From positions 1 to 10,816 of the forward strand of contig JAAFHD010000085.1 of the NCBI GenBank assembly GCA_013298245.1: a stretch of 10,816 nt of DNA. Reading direction: 5' to 3'. Made by a program: the position numbers and the translations under genes. A model generated the notes under the pieces. It was given only the letters and a program-made list of their open reading frames with translations, did not search any database and had not been told where the DNA came from. Of the stretch, positions 1 to 7,951 are shown one piece after another (positions within the stretch are counted from its first letter, which is position 1; every line of letters starts with the position of its first letter). This DNA comes from Alphaproteobacteria bacterium (GTDB lineage Bacteria; Pseudomonadota; Alphaproteobacteria; Acetobacterales; Acetobacteraceae).

Positions 1-342
1 GACATTGATATCGGCGATCGCCCAGCCATCATTCACCGGGATCACCGCCCAGGCCAGCATGGCCAGCACGAAGGTCAGCATGGGTGCGGCCAGGAACAAC
101 CCGCGGCTGGCGCCGGCGGGGACGATGGTTTCCTTGGTCAGCATTTTCAGCGCATCGGCGAAGGGCTGCAGCAGGCCGAGCGGACCGACCACATTCGGGC
201 CTTTGCGCATCTGCATCGCGGCCAGGACCTTGCGTTCGGCGAGCGTGAGATACGCCACCGCCAGCAGCACGGGCACCAGAAGGGCCAGCGCTTGCGCGAT
301 GGTCAGCGCGGCGTGGCCCATTGGGGTTTGGAAGAACGCCAT
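1..342 (-). CDS. nuoH: NADH-quinone oxidoreductase subunit H, 5' part (cut by window edge)
   Basis: NuoH (ND1 family) is the membrane subunit of complex I that joins the peripheral arm to the membrane arm and forms much of the quinone entry channel. Only the first 114 residues are in the window; the frame stays open to base 1. Visible are a first membrane helix at about residues 12-33, the family loop with AERK (35-38), RKGPN (46-50) and [10 protein letters not shown] (57-66), and a second hydrophobic helix at about 82-102. The ATG at 342-340 lies 3 bases after the nuoG stop (TAG, 346-348), with GGAG placed 6 bases upstream, so translation is probably coupled to nuoG. The family is normally about 330-350 residues, so roughly two thirds lies outside. 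Identification rests on the highly conserved loop and the operon position. Confidence 0.96.
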   Translation of the reverse strand, partial: MAFFQTPMGHAALTIAQALALLVPVLLAVAYLTLAERKVLAAMQMRKGPNVVGPLGLLQPFADALKMLTKETIVPAGASRGLFLAAPMLTFVLAMLAWAVIPVNDGWAIADINV

Positions 343-345
343 GGG

Positions 346-2277
346 CTACTCCGCGGCCACGGCATGCGCGGGGCGCGCGCATTCGGCCATGGTGGGGCTG
401 GCGCGGCCGATGGGTTCGGCCTGCCAGTAGTTGGTGATGGGCAGGCGGAAGGGCTCGGCGCTGACGGTGCCGGCCGGTGGCGCGTGCGGCAGGGGCGAAC
501 GCACCAGGCCAAGCGTGTTGAACAGCGGGTGCGCGGCGCGCAGCGCTTCGACGCTGTCGAAGGGCAACGGCACGTTCAGGGCGGCGGATGCGGCGCGGAT
601 GATCTTCCAATCCTCGCGCGCTTCGCCAGGCGGGGCGACGGCGGCAAAGGCGCGCTGCACGCGGCCTTCGGTGTTGACCCAGGTGCCGTCTTTTTCGGTG
701 TAGGCCGCACCTGGCAGCACGACATCGGCGCGCGCGGCGCCGGCATCGCCGTGGTGGCCTTGGTAGACGGTGAAGATGCCGGGCTTCACATCCAGTGCGT
801 CGGCGCCCAGCAGCCATAGGGCGTCAACGCCGCCGGCGGCCATGGCGCGGGCATCGCCGCCCGTGAAGCCGAGATCAAGCGCCGCCACCTGGCCGCCAAA
901 GCTGTGCAGCAGGTTGAAGCCGTTCCACTCGGCGGTGGGTGCGGCGAGTTCCCAGGCGCGGGCGAGAACCGCCGCGCCATCGGGACGCGCCAGCGCGCCA
1001 CGGCCCAGGATGACCATGGGCTTGGCAGCACCGGCCAGGAAATCAGTGCTGAGTTCGACGCGCTGCGCGGCGTAGGTCAGGTCGATCTGCGGGCCAACAT
1101 AGGCCACGCGCAGACCGGCCAGCACCGCCTTGCGGATGCGCGCATTGATGACCGGCGATTCGACGCGCGGGTTGCTGCCGATGATCAGCAGACGGTCCGC
1201 TTCCTCGATGCCAGCGATGGTGCTGTTGAATGTGTAGTAGGCGCGATGCGTCGTGTTGATCGCGGCACCATCCTGCCGGCAATCCATCTGCGCGTTGGGC
1301 AGGCGCGCCATCAATTCGCGCAGCGCGAAGATCGCTTCGGCATCCGTCGTGTCGCCCACCACGGCGCCGACGCGGCCCGTGAAGCGCTTGGCGATTTCAG
1401 CCATCGCTTCCGGCCAGGTCGCGGGCACCAGCTTGCCATCGCGGCGGATCCACGGGCGGTCCAGGCGGCGGCGCTTCAGGCCGTCGAAGCTGAAGCGGCC
1501 GCGGTCGCCCATCCATTCCTCATTCACGTCATCATCCTGGCGGGGGATGATGCGCAGTACTTCGGCACCACGCGTGTCGATGCGGATGGGCACGCCGGTC
1601 GCGTCCAGCACGTCGATGCTGTCGGTTTTCGTCAGTTCCCAGGGGCGCGCGGTGAAGGCGTAGGGGCGGCTGGTCAGCGCGCCGACGGGGCAGATATCAA
1701 TGAGGTTGCCCGAGAGTTCCGAACCCAGCGCCTTCTCGACATAAGTGCCGACTTCCATCGTCTCGCCACGGCCTGTCGCGCCCAGATCGGGCACGCCGGC
1801 CACCTCGGTCGCGAAGCGGATGCAGCGAGTGCACTGGATGCAGCGCGTCATCACCGTCTTCACCAGCGGGCCGATATTCTTGTCCTTCACGGCGCGCTTG
1901 GTTTCGGAAAAACGCGAGATGTCGCGGCCATAGGCCATGGCCTGGTCCTGCAAATCGCACTCGCCGCCCTGGTCGCAGATGGGGCAATCCAGCGGGTGGT
2001 TGATCAGCAGGAATTCCATCACGCCGCGGCGTGCGTTGCGCACCACCGGCGTGTCGGTGAAGACCTTCATGCCGTCCATGACCGGATACGCGCAGGAGGC
2101 GACGGGCTTCGGCGCCTTCTCCACTTCCACCAGGCACATGCGGCAATTGCCGGCGACCGAGAGGCGTTCATGGTAGCAGAAGCGCGGGATTTCCTTGCCT
2201 GCGGCCTCGCAGGCTTGCAGGACGGAAGCGCCGTTCGGCACTTCCACTTCCACGCCATCGACGGTGACCTTCGCCAT
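346..2277 (-). CDS. nuoG: NADH-quinone oxidoreductase subunit G
   Basis: NuoG (75 kDa subunit) carries electrons from NuoF towards NuoB through several iron-sulfur clusters. The product has 643 residues. The N-terminal ferredoxin-like part holds the N1b ligands C34, C45, C48 and C62, then the N5 ligands H94, C98, C101 and C107, and the N4 ligands C146, C149, C152 and C196. No cysteine group follows around residues 210-260, so the extra cluster N7 found in E. coli and Thermus is absent. Residues from about 215 to 590 form the molybdopterin-oxidoreductase-like domain, which carries no Mo cofactor in complex I. The frame is open further upstream to 2406, but the ATG at 2277 is chosen: it starts the conserved MAKVTVDG sequence, lies 5 bases after the nuoF stop and has GGAG upstream. 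It is slightly short for the alphaproteobacterial family (about 670-690). Confidence 0.97.
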   Translation of the reverse strand: MAKVTVDGVEVEVPNGASVLQACEAAGKEIPRFCYHERLSVAGNCRMCLVEVEKAPKPVASCAYPVMDGMKVFTDTPVVRNARRGVMEFLLINHPLDCPICDQGGECDLQDQAMAYGRDISRFSETKRAVKDKNIGPLVKTVMTRCIQCTRCIRFATEVAGVPDLGATGRGETMEVGTYVEKALGSELSGNLIDICPVGALTSRPYAFTARPWELTKTDSIDVLDATGVPIRIDTRGAEVLRIIPRQDDDVNEEWMGDRGRFSFDGLKRRRLDRPWIRRDGKLVPATWPEAMAEIAKRFTGRVGAVVGDTTDAEAIFALRELMARLPNAQMDCRQDGAAINTTHRAYYTFNSTIAGIEEADRLLIIGSNPRVESPVINARIRKAVLAGLRVAYVGPQIDLTYAAQRVELSTDFLAGAAKPMVILGRGALARPDGAAVLARAWELAAPTAEWNGFNLLHSFGGQVAALDLGFTGGDARAMAAGGVDALWLLGADALDVKPGIFTVYQGHHGDAGAARADVVLPGAAYTEKDGTWVNTEGRVQRAFAAVAPPGEAREDWKIIRAASAALNVPLPFDSVEALRAAHPLFNTLGLVRSPLPHAPPAGTVSAEPFRLPITNYWQAEPIGRASPTMAECARPAHAVAAE

Positions 2278-2282
2278 CCCGG

Positions 2283-3581
2283 TTACTCCGCCGCCATGCG
2301 CGTTGTGCTGCGCGCCTTGTATTGCGCGATGCGCTCTTCCATCAGCGGCCGGTAATGCCGAATCAGCCCCTGCACCGGCCACACGCCGCCATCCGCCAGC
2401 GCGCAAATCGTGTGCCCTTCGATCTGCCGCGTGACCTGTTCCAGCAGGTCGATCTCATCCACTTCCGCGCGGCCTTCGACCATGCGCAGCATCATGCGGT
2501 TCACCCAGCCCATGCCCTCGCGGCAGGGCGTGCATTGGCCGCAGCTTTCATGCTTGTAGAAGGCGGACAGGCGCTGGATCGCCTTGATGATGTCGGTGGA
2601 CTTGTCCATCACGATCACGCCCGCGGTGCCGAGGCCCGATTTGTGTTCGCGCAGCGCGTCGAAATCCATCAGCACATCGTCGCAGATGTGCTTGGGCAAC
2701 AGCGGCGTGGAGGACCCGCCGGGGATCACGCACATCAGATTATCCCAGCCGCCGCGCACGCCGCCGGCATAGCGCTCGATCAGCTCGCGCAGCGGGATGC
2801 TCATCTCCGCTTCCACGTTGCAGGGCTTGTTCACATGGCCCTGGATGCAGAAGATTTTCGTCCCCGAGTTCTTGGGGCGCCCGAAGCTGGCAAACCACGC
2901 CGCACCACGGCGCAGAATGGTCGGCACCACCGCGATCGTCTCGACATTGTTGACCGTGCTGGGGCAGCCATACAGCCCGACGGCGGCGGGGAAAGGCGGC
3001 TTCAGCCGCGGCATGCCCTTCTTGCCTTCCAGGCTTTCGATCAGCGCGGTTTCCTCGCCGCAGATATACGCACCCGCGCCGCGATGCAGATACAGCTCAA
3101 AATCATAGCCACTACCGGCCGCGTTCTTGCCGAGCAGGCCAGCGTCATACGCCTCATCGATCGCGGCTTGCAGCACCTTTGCTTCATTCGCGTATTCGCC
3201 GCGGATGTAGATGTAGCCCGCCGAAGCCCCCATCGCGGAACCCGCTATCAGACAGCCCTCGATCAGCTTGTGCGGATCGTGGCGGATGATGTCGCGGTCC
3301 TTGCAGGTGCCGGGCTCGCTCTCATCCGCATTCACCACCAGGTAGCAGGGGCGCCCATCGGTCGCCTTGGGCATGAAGGACCACTTCATGCCGGTGGGGA
3401 AACCCGCGCCACCACGGCCGCGCAGGCCGGAATTCTTCATCTCCTCGACGATCGCGTCGCGGCCGCGCTGGACAATCGCGGCCGTGCCGTCCCAGTCGCC
3501 ACGCGCGCGCGCGGCCGCCAGGTTCCAGGGCTGCGCGCCATAGAGGTTGGTGAAGATGCGGTCCTTGTCCGACAGCGGCAT
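2283..3581 (-). CDS. nuoF: NADH-quinone oxidoreductase subunit F (NADH- and FMN-binding)
   Basis: NuoF (51 kDa subunit) is the entry point of complex I: it binds NADH and FMN, takes the hydride and passes electrons to cluster N3. The product has 432 residues, normal for the family. The glycine-rich [10 protein letters not shown] at 55-64 and the [13 protein letters not shown] stretch at 84-96 form the nucleotide/FMN site, with [12 protein letters not shown] near 169-180. The [4Fe-4S] N3 ligands are C347, C350 and C353 in ESCGQCTPC, plus C393. The ATG at 3581-3579 starts 2 bases after the nuoE stop, and a GGAG inside the end of nuoE serves as ribosome binding site. The TAA stop lies 5 bases before nuoG. 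Together with NuoE and NuoG it forms the soluble NADH dehydrogenase module on the cytoplasmic side. Confidence 0.98.
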   Translation of the reverse strand: MPLSDKDRIFTNLYGAQPWNLAAARARGDWDGTAAIVQRGRDAIVEEMKNSGLRGRGGAGFPTGMKWSFMPKATDGRPCYLVVNADESEPGTCKDRDIIRHDPHKLIEGCLIAGSAMGASAGYIYIRGEYANEAKVLQAAIDEAYDAGLLGKNAAGSGYDFELYLHRGAGAYICGEETALIESLEGKKGMPRLKPPFPAAVGLYGCPSTVNNVETIAVVPTILRRGAAWFASFGRPKNSGTKIFCIQGHVNKPCNVEAEMSIPLRELIERYAGGVRGGWDNLMCVIPGGSSTPLLPKHICDDVLMDFDALREHKSGLGTAGVIVMDKSTDIIKAIQRLSAFYKHESCGQCTPCREGMGWVNRMMLRMVEGRAEVDEIDLLEQVTRQIEGHTICALADGGVWPVQGLIRHYRPLMEERIAQYKARSTTRMAAE

Positions 3582-3583
3582 GC

Positions 3584-4198
3584 TCAGAGCTCCGTCAGGG
3601 ACGTCGCACCACCTTCGGCGGCGGAGGTCTGCCGGCCGATGGTGCTGCCTGGTGTGGGGCGTTCGCCGCGCTTCAGCGCTTCGATCAGCGCGACGGTGCG
3701 GTCGTAGTCCAGGTCCTCATAGTAGTCGTCATCCACCTGCAAAACCGGCGCGTTCACGCAGGCGCCGAGGCATTCCACTTCGGTTAGCGTGAACAGCCCA
3801 TCGGCGGAGGTATCGCCAGGCCCCTTCACACCCGCCGCATCCTTGCAGGCACGCATCACGTCATCGGAGCCGCGCAGCATGCAGGGCGTGGTGCCACATA
3901 GTTGCAAATGAAACCGTCCGATCTTGCGGAGGTTGAACATGTAGTAGAACGACGCGACCTCATACACACGGATCGGCGCCATCCCGAGGCGGGCGGCGAT
4001 CACATCCATCGCAACCTTCGGCACCCAGGCGCTGCCGGTCAGGCGGCCCATCTGCTTCTGCACGACATACAGCAGCGGGATCACGGCACTGGCCTGTTTC
4101 CCGGCCGGATAGCGCGGGACGATCTTCGCGATCTCGACTTCGCTCGCGTCGTCAAACGCGAAATCTGCGGGTTCGACACTGTCGTGCGTCGGATTCAC
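3584..4198 (-). CDS. nuoE: NADH-quinone oxidoreductase subunit E
   Basis: NuoE (24 kDa subunit) has a thioredoxin-like fold and holds the [2Fe-2S] cluster N1a, which sits off the main electron path near FMN. The product has 204 residues. The N1a ligands are C101 and C106 (in LCGTTPCML) and C143 and C147 (in [10 protein letters not shown]). The conserved [15 protein letters not shown] stretch at about 30-44 marks the N-terminal helical domain. The frame is open upstream into nuoD, but the start chosen is the GTG at 4198-4196: GAGGAG lies 6 bases ahead of it, it follows the nuoD stop, and there is no ATG in frame after nuoD ends. The gap to nuoD is 49 bases and contains a short direct repeat (GCAGCCGC twice). 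The C-terminal tail of about 25 residues is low in conserved features. Confidence 0.96.
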   Translation of the reverse strand: MNPTHDSVEPADFAFDDASEVEIAKIVPRYPAGKQASAVIPLLYVVQKQMGRLTGSAWVPKVAMDVIAARLGMAPIRVYEVASFYYMFNLRKIGRFHLQLCGTTPCMLRGSDDVMRACKDAAGVKGPGDTSADGLFTLTEVECLGACVNAPVLQVDDDYYEDLDYDRTVALIEALKRGERPTPGSTIGRQTSAAEGGATSLTEL

Positions 4199-4247
4199 GT
4201 TCCGCTCCTCGCGGCTGCGCGGCTGCGATGCTCCACGATCCGACGCA

Positions 4248-5456
4248 TCACCGATCAATCTCCCCAAACACAATGTCCAACGACCCGATAATCGCCACCG
4301 CATCCGCCAGCATATGGCCCTTGCTCAGCATCTCCATCGCTTGCAGATGCGCATAACCAGGCGCGCGAATCTTGCAGCGATACGGCTTGTTCGTGCCATC
4401 CGCGACCAGGAACACACCGAACTCACCCTTCGGCGCTTCCACCACCGAATAGGTGGCACCCGCGGGCACATGATACCCTTCGGTGTAGAGCTTGAAGTGA
4501 TGGATCAGCGCTTCCATCGAGCGCTTCATCTCGCCGCGCGAGGGCGGCGCGATCTTGTTGTCGCGCACCTTCACCGGCCCCGGCTTCATCTGGTCCAGGC
4601 ACTGGCGAATGATGCGCAGCGATTGCCGCATTTCCGCGATGCGGATCAGATAACGGTCATAGCAATCGCCGTGGCGCCCGATCGGCACCTCGAATTCCAT
4701 ACGGTCATACACATCGTATGGCTGGCTGCGCCGCAAATCCCACGGCACGCCCGACGCGCGCAAACACGGCCCCGAAAACCCCCAAGCCATCGCCTGCTCG
4801 GCGCTGATCACGCCGATATCCACGGTGCGCTGCTTGAAGATGCGGTTGTTGGTCAGCAGCCCTTCCAGCTCATCGATGAACTTCGGGAATTGCGCCAACC
4901 AGCTTTCCAGCTTCGGCACCAGTGCTGCGGGAATGTCCTTCGCCACACCACCAGGCCGGAAATAATTGGCGTGGTAGTGGCTGCCCGAGGTCATCTCGTA
5001 CATCTCAAGCAGATGCTCGCGCTGCTCGAAGCCCCAGAGTGCGGGCGTGATGGCGCCGCAGTCCAGCGCGTAGGTGGTCACGTTCAGCAGATGGTTCAGC
5101 ACGCGGGTGATTTCGCTGAACAGCACGCGGATATATTGCGCGCGTTCCGGCACATCCTTGTCGATGCCGAGCAGCCGTTCGGTGGCGATCGCGAAGGCGT
5201 GCTCCATGCACATCGGGCTGACGTAATCGAGCCGATCAAAATACGGCAGCGCCTGCAGGTAGGTCTTGTACTCGATCAGCTTTTCGGTGCCGCGATGCAG
5301 CAGGCCGATATGCGGGTCAGCGCGCTCGACGACCTCGCCCTTCATCTCCAGAATCAAGCGCAGCACGCCATGCGCGGCCGGGTGCTGCGGGCCGAAATTG
5401 ATGGTGTGCGAATCCACCTCGACGGTGCGCGTTTCGGGCTGGGTCGTCAGGCTCAC
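4248..5456 (-). CDS. nuoD: NADH-quinone oxidoreductase subunit D
   Basis: NuoD (49 kDa subunit, related to the large subunit of [NiFe] hydrogenases) forms the quinone-binding cavity with NuoB. The product has 402 residues, separate from NuoC as usual outside the enterobacteria. The [12 protein letters not shown] motif (19-30) provides H29, and Y78 lies in DRLDYVSPM; these match in spacing the quinone head-group ligands H38 and Y87 described for Thermus Nqo4. The C-terminus ends in the conserved [10 protein letters not shown]. Hydrogenase metal-binding cysteines are not present, as expected for the family. The start is GTG at 5456-5454, sharing a GTGA overlap with the nuoC stop; GGAAGG lies 9 bases upstream inside nuoC. 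The first in-frame ATG would remove the HPAAHG motif, so GTG is well supported. Confidence 0.97.
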   Translation of the reverse strand: MSLTTQPETRTVEVDSHTINFGPQHPAAHGVLRLILEMKGEVVERADPHIGLLHRGTEKLIEYKTYLQALPYFDRLDYVSPMCMEHAFAIATERLLGIDKDVPERAQYIRVLFSEITRVLNHLLNVTTYALDCGAITPALWGFEQREHLLEMYEMTSGSHYHANYFRPGGVAKDIPAALVPKLESWLAQFPKFIDELEGLLTNNRIFKQRTVDIGVISAEQAMAWGFSGPCLRASGVPWDLRRSQPYDVYDRMEFEVPIGRHGDCYDRYLIRIAEMRQSLRIIRQCLDQMKPGPVKVRDNKIAPPSRGEMKRSMEALIHHFKLYTEGYHVPAGATYSVVEAPKGEFGVFLVADGTNKPYRCKIRAPGYAHLQAMEMLSKGHMLADAVAIIGSLDIVFGEIDR

Positions 5457-6067
5457 GGCTTCGGCCCTTCCACGCGATTCAGGTGCACTTTTTCATCGCC
5501 CGGCAGCGTCGTCATCGCCTCCCATGGCGACATGAAATCGAAATTCCGAAAATCCTGCGTCAGCTTCACCGGCTCATACACGACCTGCTTGCGCTCCTCG
5601 TCGTAGCGAAGCTCCACATGCCCAGTCAGCGGGAAATCCTTGCGCAGCGGATGCCCCTCAAACCCGTAATCCGTCAGCAGGCGGCGCAAATCCGGCTGGC
5701 CATCAAACACGATGCCGTACATGTCCCAGGTCTCGCGCTCGAACCAGGTGGCAGCGGGCCACAGCGCCATCACGCTTGGCACGGCGGCGGTTTCGGTCGC
5801 CGGCACCACCACGCGTAGCCGATGGTTATGCGTCAGGCTCAGCAGGTTATAGACGACGTCGAAGCGTTCCTCGCGCGCCGGCCAGTCCAGGCCGCAAATA
5901 TCCATGCATTGCTGGAAGGCCAGGCTCGGCGCATCGCGCAACACCAGCATGGTGCGCAGCAGCGCATCGCGCGACACATGCAGCACGACTTCCGCGCCAA
6001 AGCGGTCGCGTTCCAGCCGCGCAGCCGGCAGCGCCGCCAGCAGCGCGTTTTCGAGCGCCTCAACCAC
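5453..6067 (-). CDS. nuoC: NADH-quinone oxidoreductase subunit C
   Basis: NuoC (30 kDa subunit) is a cofactor-free structural subunit of the complex I connecting module that packs against NuoD. The product has about 204 residues, typical for a stand-alone NuoC. The family signature runs from about 109 to 146 and includes [15 protein letters not shown] and the [18 protein letters not shown] segment. The reading frame is open up to 6229, but that part lies inside nuoB and does not look like NuoC. The start chosen is GTG at 6067-6065, which overlaps the end of nuoB by 8 bases and opens with [14 protein letters not shown]. No good Shine-Dalgarno sequence is visible before it, so translation is probably coupled to nuoB. 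The exact start is the least certain in the operon; the identity is firm. Confidence 0.93.
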   Translation of the reverse strand: MVEALENALLAALPAARLERDRFGAEVVLHVSRDALLRTMLVLRDAPSLAFQQCMDICGLDWPAREERFDVVYNLLSLTHNHRLRVVVPATETAAVPSVMALWPAATWFERETWDMYGIVFDGQPDLRRLLTDYGFEGHPLRKDFPLTGHVELRYDEERKQVVYEPVKLTQDFRNFDFMSPWEAMTTLPGDEKVHLNRVEGPKP

Positions 6068-6605
6068 GCAGAATGGTCCCGGTGCGACGGATCTTTTTCT
6101 GCAATTGCAGGATGCCGTAGACCAGCCCCTCCGCGGTCGGCGGGCAGCCAGGCACATAGACATCCACCGGCACAATCCGGTCGCAGCCGCGGACCACGGA
6201 ATAGCTGTAGTGGTAATACCCACCGCCATTCGCGCATGACCCCATGGAGATCACCCAGCGCGGCTCGCTCATCTGGTCGTAGACCTTGCGCAAGGCGGGC
6301 GCCATCTTGTTGGTCAGCGTGCCCGCCACGATCATCACATCCGACTGCCGCGGCGAACCGCGCGGGATGATGCCGAAGCGGTCCAAATCGTAGCGCGCCA
6401 TATAGGCGTGGATCATCGGCACGGCGCAGCAGGCCAGCCCGAAGGTCATCGGCCATAGCGACCCGGTGCGCGCCCAGTTCACCACCTTGTCCAGGTTGGC
6501 GACGACGAAGCCCTTGTCCTCGATTTCGCCGGTGATGCCCTTCACCACGGCATCCTGCGCGGGGCCGGCGGGCAGTGCGTCCTTGTTCCAAGCGAGCTGG
6601 CTCAC
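6060..6605 (-). CDS. nuoB: NADH-quinone oxidoreductase subunit B
   Basis: NuoB (PSST/20 kDa subunit) holds the [4Fe-4S] cluster N2, which gives electrons to quinone at the NuoB-NuoD interface. The product has 181 residues. The N2 ligands are the adjacent C59 and C60 (GLACCAV), C124 ([14 protein letters not shown]) and C154 ([10 protein letters not shown]). The sequence is otherwise strikingly close to mitochondrial PSST ([19 protein letters not shown] at 82-100). One oddity: residue 63, right after CCAV, is proline (codon CCG), where the family normally has glutamate (CCAVEM; E67 in E. coli). The start is GTG at 6605-6603, with GAGGGA about 8 bases upstream and a TGA stop in frame just before it, so no other start fits. 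The gene follows nuoA after 115 bases with a cluster of palindromes. Confidence 0.97.
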   Translation of the reverse strand: MSQLAWNKDALPAGPAQDAVVKGITGEIEDKGFVVANLDKVVNWARTGSLWPMTFGLACCAVPMIHAYMARYDLDRFGIIPRGSPRQSDVMIVAGTLTNKMAPALRKVYDQMSEPRWVISMGSCANGGGYYHYSYSVVRGCDRIVPVDVYVPGCPPTAEGLVYGILQLQKKIRRTGTILRG

Positions 6606-6630
6606 TTTGTTCGTCCCTCAATCGCCGGGC

Positions 6631-6685
6631 GGCCGCATCCGCGGCCTTGGCTACGCCGGACTGCCGGCGGGCGCCGTTCGGCGCC
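6631..6685. repeat. Three consecutive short palindromes between nuoA and nuoB
   Basis: Within the 115-base gap between nuoA and nuoB lie three perfect 6-bp inverted repeats, each with a 4-base loop: GGCCGC-ATCC-GCGGCC at 6631-6646, CGCCGG-ACTG-CCGGCG at 6654-6669 and GGCGCC-GTTC-GGCGCC at 6670-6685. The first and third are each followed on the plus strand by TTGGC. This regular layout resembles a REP-like dispersed palindromic element, but copies elsewhere in the genome cannot be seen here. In the nuo transcript they would fold into three tetraloop hairpins between the nuoA stop and the nuoB ribosome binding site. No run of T follows, so a terminator is unlikely; mRNA stabilisation or processing is possible. 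Confidence 0.6.
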
Positions 6686-6720
6686 TTGGCGGCAAAGCTC
6701 GGTCTGCGCGGGCTGTGTTG

Positions 6721-7089
6721 TCATTCCCAATCCAGCGCCCCCTTCCGCCATTCATAGATGAAGCCGACCGTCAGCACGCCCAGGAACCCCATCATCGACC
6801 AGAAACCGAGCCACCCGATCTCCCCCAGCGTGACCGCCCAGGGGAACAGGAAGGCCACTTCCAGATCGAAGATGATGAACAGGATGGCCACCAGGTAGAA
6901 GCGCACATCGAAGCGTCGGCGCGTGTCGTCGAAGGGCTCGAAGCCGCATTCGTAGGCGGAGAGTTTTTCCGGGTTGGGCTTCTGGCGCGCGGCGATCAAC
7001 GCGCCGCCCACCATCGCACAGGCGATCACGGCGGCGATCGCCATGAAGACCAGGATCGGGAAATATTCACCCAGCAGGTTGGCGTTCAT
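6721..7089 (-). CDS. nuoA: NADH-quinone oxidoreductase subunit A
   Basis: NuoA (ND3 family) is a small membrane subunit of complex I at the junction of the two arms. The product has 122 residues. Three membrane helices can be seen at about 10-32, 64-84 and 93-113. The long loop between helices 1 and 2 carries the family motif [10 protein letters not shown] with C48 (44-53), the loop that moves during active/deactive transitions in mitochondrial ND3. The acidic residues D75 and E77 lie in the second helix ([11 protein letters not shown]). The ATG at 7089-7087 has AAGGA about 7 bases upstream. It is the first gene of the operon, downstream of the tRNA-Asp gene, and is followed by an unusually long gap to nuoB. 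Confidence 0.97.
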   Translation of the reverse strand: MNANLLGEYFPILVFMAIAAVIACAMVGGALIAARQKPNPEKLSAYECGFEPFDDTRRRFDVRFYLVAILFIIFDLEVAFLFPWAVTLGEIGWLGFWSMMGFLGVLTVGFIYEWRKGALDWE

Positions 7090-7120
7090 CCGCCTGTCCT
7101 TCGCTCACTCAACCGCGGCG

Positions 7121-7149
7121 CGTATACCGCACTGCAACGCGGTTGGACC
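7121..7149 (-). promoter_or_regulatory. Weak candidate promoter for the nuo operon
   Basis: The 104 bases between tRNA-Asp and nuoA contain TATACG (7126-7121), a fair -10 box placed so that transcription would start about 25 bases before the nuoA start codon. Seventeen bases upstream is GGTCCA (7149-7144), a poor match to TTGACA. I therefore cannot tell a real promoter from chance; the operon could instead be read from the tRNA promoter or use a promoter type I do not recognise. Confidence 0.22.
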
Positions 7150-7193
7150 ATACCCCCGCAGGACAACATTCGCCAGAGATGTCGGAAGGATGC

Positions 7194-7270
<77 letters not shown>

Positions 7271-7312
7271 ATCCAGGGCTGCGCGTATGAAAGCCCGCGC
7301 GCTTTGTGTCAA

Positions 7313-7387
7313 TGGTGGGCGCTGACGGATTCGAACCGCCGGCATCCTCGGTGTAAACGAGGCGCTCTACCGCTGAGCTAAGCGCCC
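7313..7387 (-). tRNA. tRNA-Val (anticodon UAC)
   Basis: On the minus strand a complete 75-base cloverleaf runs from 7387 to 7313. The acceptor stem GGGCGCT pairs perfectly with AGCGCCC, followed by A and an encoded CCA (7315-7313). The anticodon stem CCTCG/CGAGG closes the loop TTTACAC with anticodon TAC at 7355-7353; the T arm has GGTTCGAATCC. It decodes GUA and, with a modified wobble base, other Val codons. It lies 45 bases after the terminator of the HU gene, so it should have its own promoter in that short gap, but no convincing -35/-10 pair is visible there. Confidence 0.97.
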
Positions 7388-7432
7388 GCCCGTCCGCGAT
7401 ATGCCCGCAAACATCACGCGGCGCCACCCAAC

Positions 7433-7463
7433 AAAAAAGGCCGGCACCAACGGCGCCGGCCTT
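7433..7463 (-). terminator. Intrinsic terminator of the HU gene
   Basis: Starting 23 bases after the HU stop codon, the minus strand forms a perfect 9-bp stem AAGGCCGGC/GCCGGCCTT, which extends inward by GCC/GGT (one G-U pair) to a 3-base loop. It is followed by a run of six T (7438-7433). This is a textbook rho-independent terminator and separates the HU transcript from the downstream tRNA genes. Confidence 0.93.
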
Positions 7464-7486
7464 CCCTGTTCAGCCTTGCGGCTGGA

Positions 7487-7759
7487 TCAGTTCACCGCAT
7501 CCTTCAGGGCCTTGCCGGCCTTGAAACGGACAGAGGTGCTGGCGGGGATCTTGATTTCCTCACCGGTGCGCGGGTTGCGGCCCTTGCCGGCCTTGCGCTT
7601 GCTGGTGCTGAAGGTGCCAAAGCCAACCAGGCGGACTTCCTGCTTCTTCTTCAGCGCCTTTTGCACCGCTTCGAAGATCGCATCGACCACATCGCCGGCC
7701 TTCGCCTTGGAGAGTTCACCCGCCTCGGCCACGACGGCCACGAGATCCTGCTTGTTCAT
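7487..7759 (-). CDS. hupB: DNA-binding protein HU
   Basis: HU is a small dimeric nucleoid protein that bends and compacts DNA without strong sequence preference. The product has 90 residues, exactly the family length. Residues 1-45 form the helical dimerisation part (MNKQDLVAVVAEAG). The HU/IHF signature follows at about 46-65 (GFGTFSTSKRKAGKGRNPRT), and P63 in RNPRTG is the proline that intercalates into DNA in HU and IHF. The basic arm and the C-terminal FKAGKALKDAVN are typical of HU rather than IHF. The ATG at 7759-7757 is preceded by the strong ribosome site AAAGGGGGG. The gene has its own candidate promoter and terminator and lies downstream of lon, the same neighbourhood as E. coli hupB, which is why that symbol is used; a plain 'hup' would do as well. 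Confidence 0.96.
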   Translation of the reverse strand: MNKQDLVAVVAEAGELSKAKAGDVVDAIFEAVQKALKKKQEVRLVGFGTFSTSKRKAGKGRNPRTGEEIKIPASTSVRFKAGKALKDAVN

Positions 7760-7782
7760 GTGCCCCCCTTTGGGAAGTGTTT

Positions 7783-7804
7783 GCGGCCAGCCGATTCCGG
7801 CCGC
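7783..7804 (-). other. Hairpin in the HU mRNA leader
   Basis: The HU leader contains the perfect inverted repeat GCGGCC/GGCCGC with a 10-base loop, ending about 15 bases before the GGGGGG ribosome binding site. It would leave the ribosome site exposed. A function in mRNA stability or control is possible but unproven; a 6-bp repeat in GC-rich DNA may also be chance. Confidence 0.35.
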
Positions 7805-7816
7805 GAAACTGGAACG

Positions 7817-7846
7817 ACACTAGGTTCGGCATTTCGTTGGCGTCAA
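7817..7846 (-). promoter_or_regulatory. Candidate sigma-70-type promoter of the HU gene
   Basis: TTGACG (7846-7841) matches the -35 consensus at five of six bases. At a spacing of 17-18 lies CTAGTG/TAGTGT (7823-7817), a weak -10 box. The start of transcription would fall near 7810, giving a leader of about 50 bases. It lies downstream of the lon terminator, where a promoter for the HU gene is needed. Confidence 0.5.
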
Positions 7847-7899
7847 CCATGGGGCGCGATTTATCCCCGGAAAACCGCCATTCCTGGGCTAAGTGCATG

Positions 7900-7928
7900 A
7901 AAAAAGGGGCGCCCGGAGACGCCCCTTT
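7900..7928 (-). terminator. Intrinsic terminator of lon
   Basis: Beginning 23 bases after the lon stop codon, the minus strand forms a perfect 9-bp stem AAAGGGGCG/CGCCCCTTT with an 8-base loop, and the 3' arm runs on into further T, six in all (7905-7900). This is a clear rho-independent terminator that ends the lon transcript before the HU promoter. Confidence 0.93.
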
Positions 7929-7951
7929 CGATTCGCAACAGCGTTCGCGTT

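Noticed and set aside
904..3707. Two long plus-strand open frames (904-2355 and 2322-3707) opposite nuoG and nuoF
   Set aside because: They lie wholly opposite genes with confirmed iron-sulfur and nucleotide-binding motifs and show the same His/Arg/Ala-rich antisense composition, with no domain.
4314..5606. Plus-strand open frame of 430 codons opposite nuoD
   Set aside because: Antisense shadow of nuoD; no domain and low-complexity His/Arg/Gln-rich composition.
6068..6229. N-terminal extension of nuoC up to 6229
   Set aside because: It would lie inside nuoB, and its residues (many Arg, Ser, Cys) do not resemble NuoC. The GTG at 6067 gives the normal family length.
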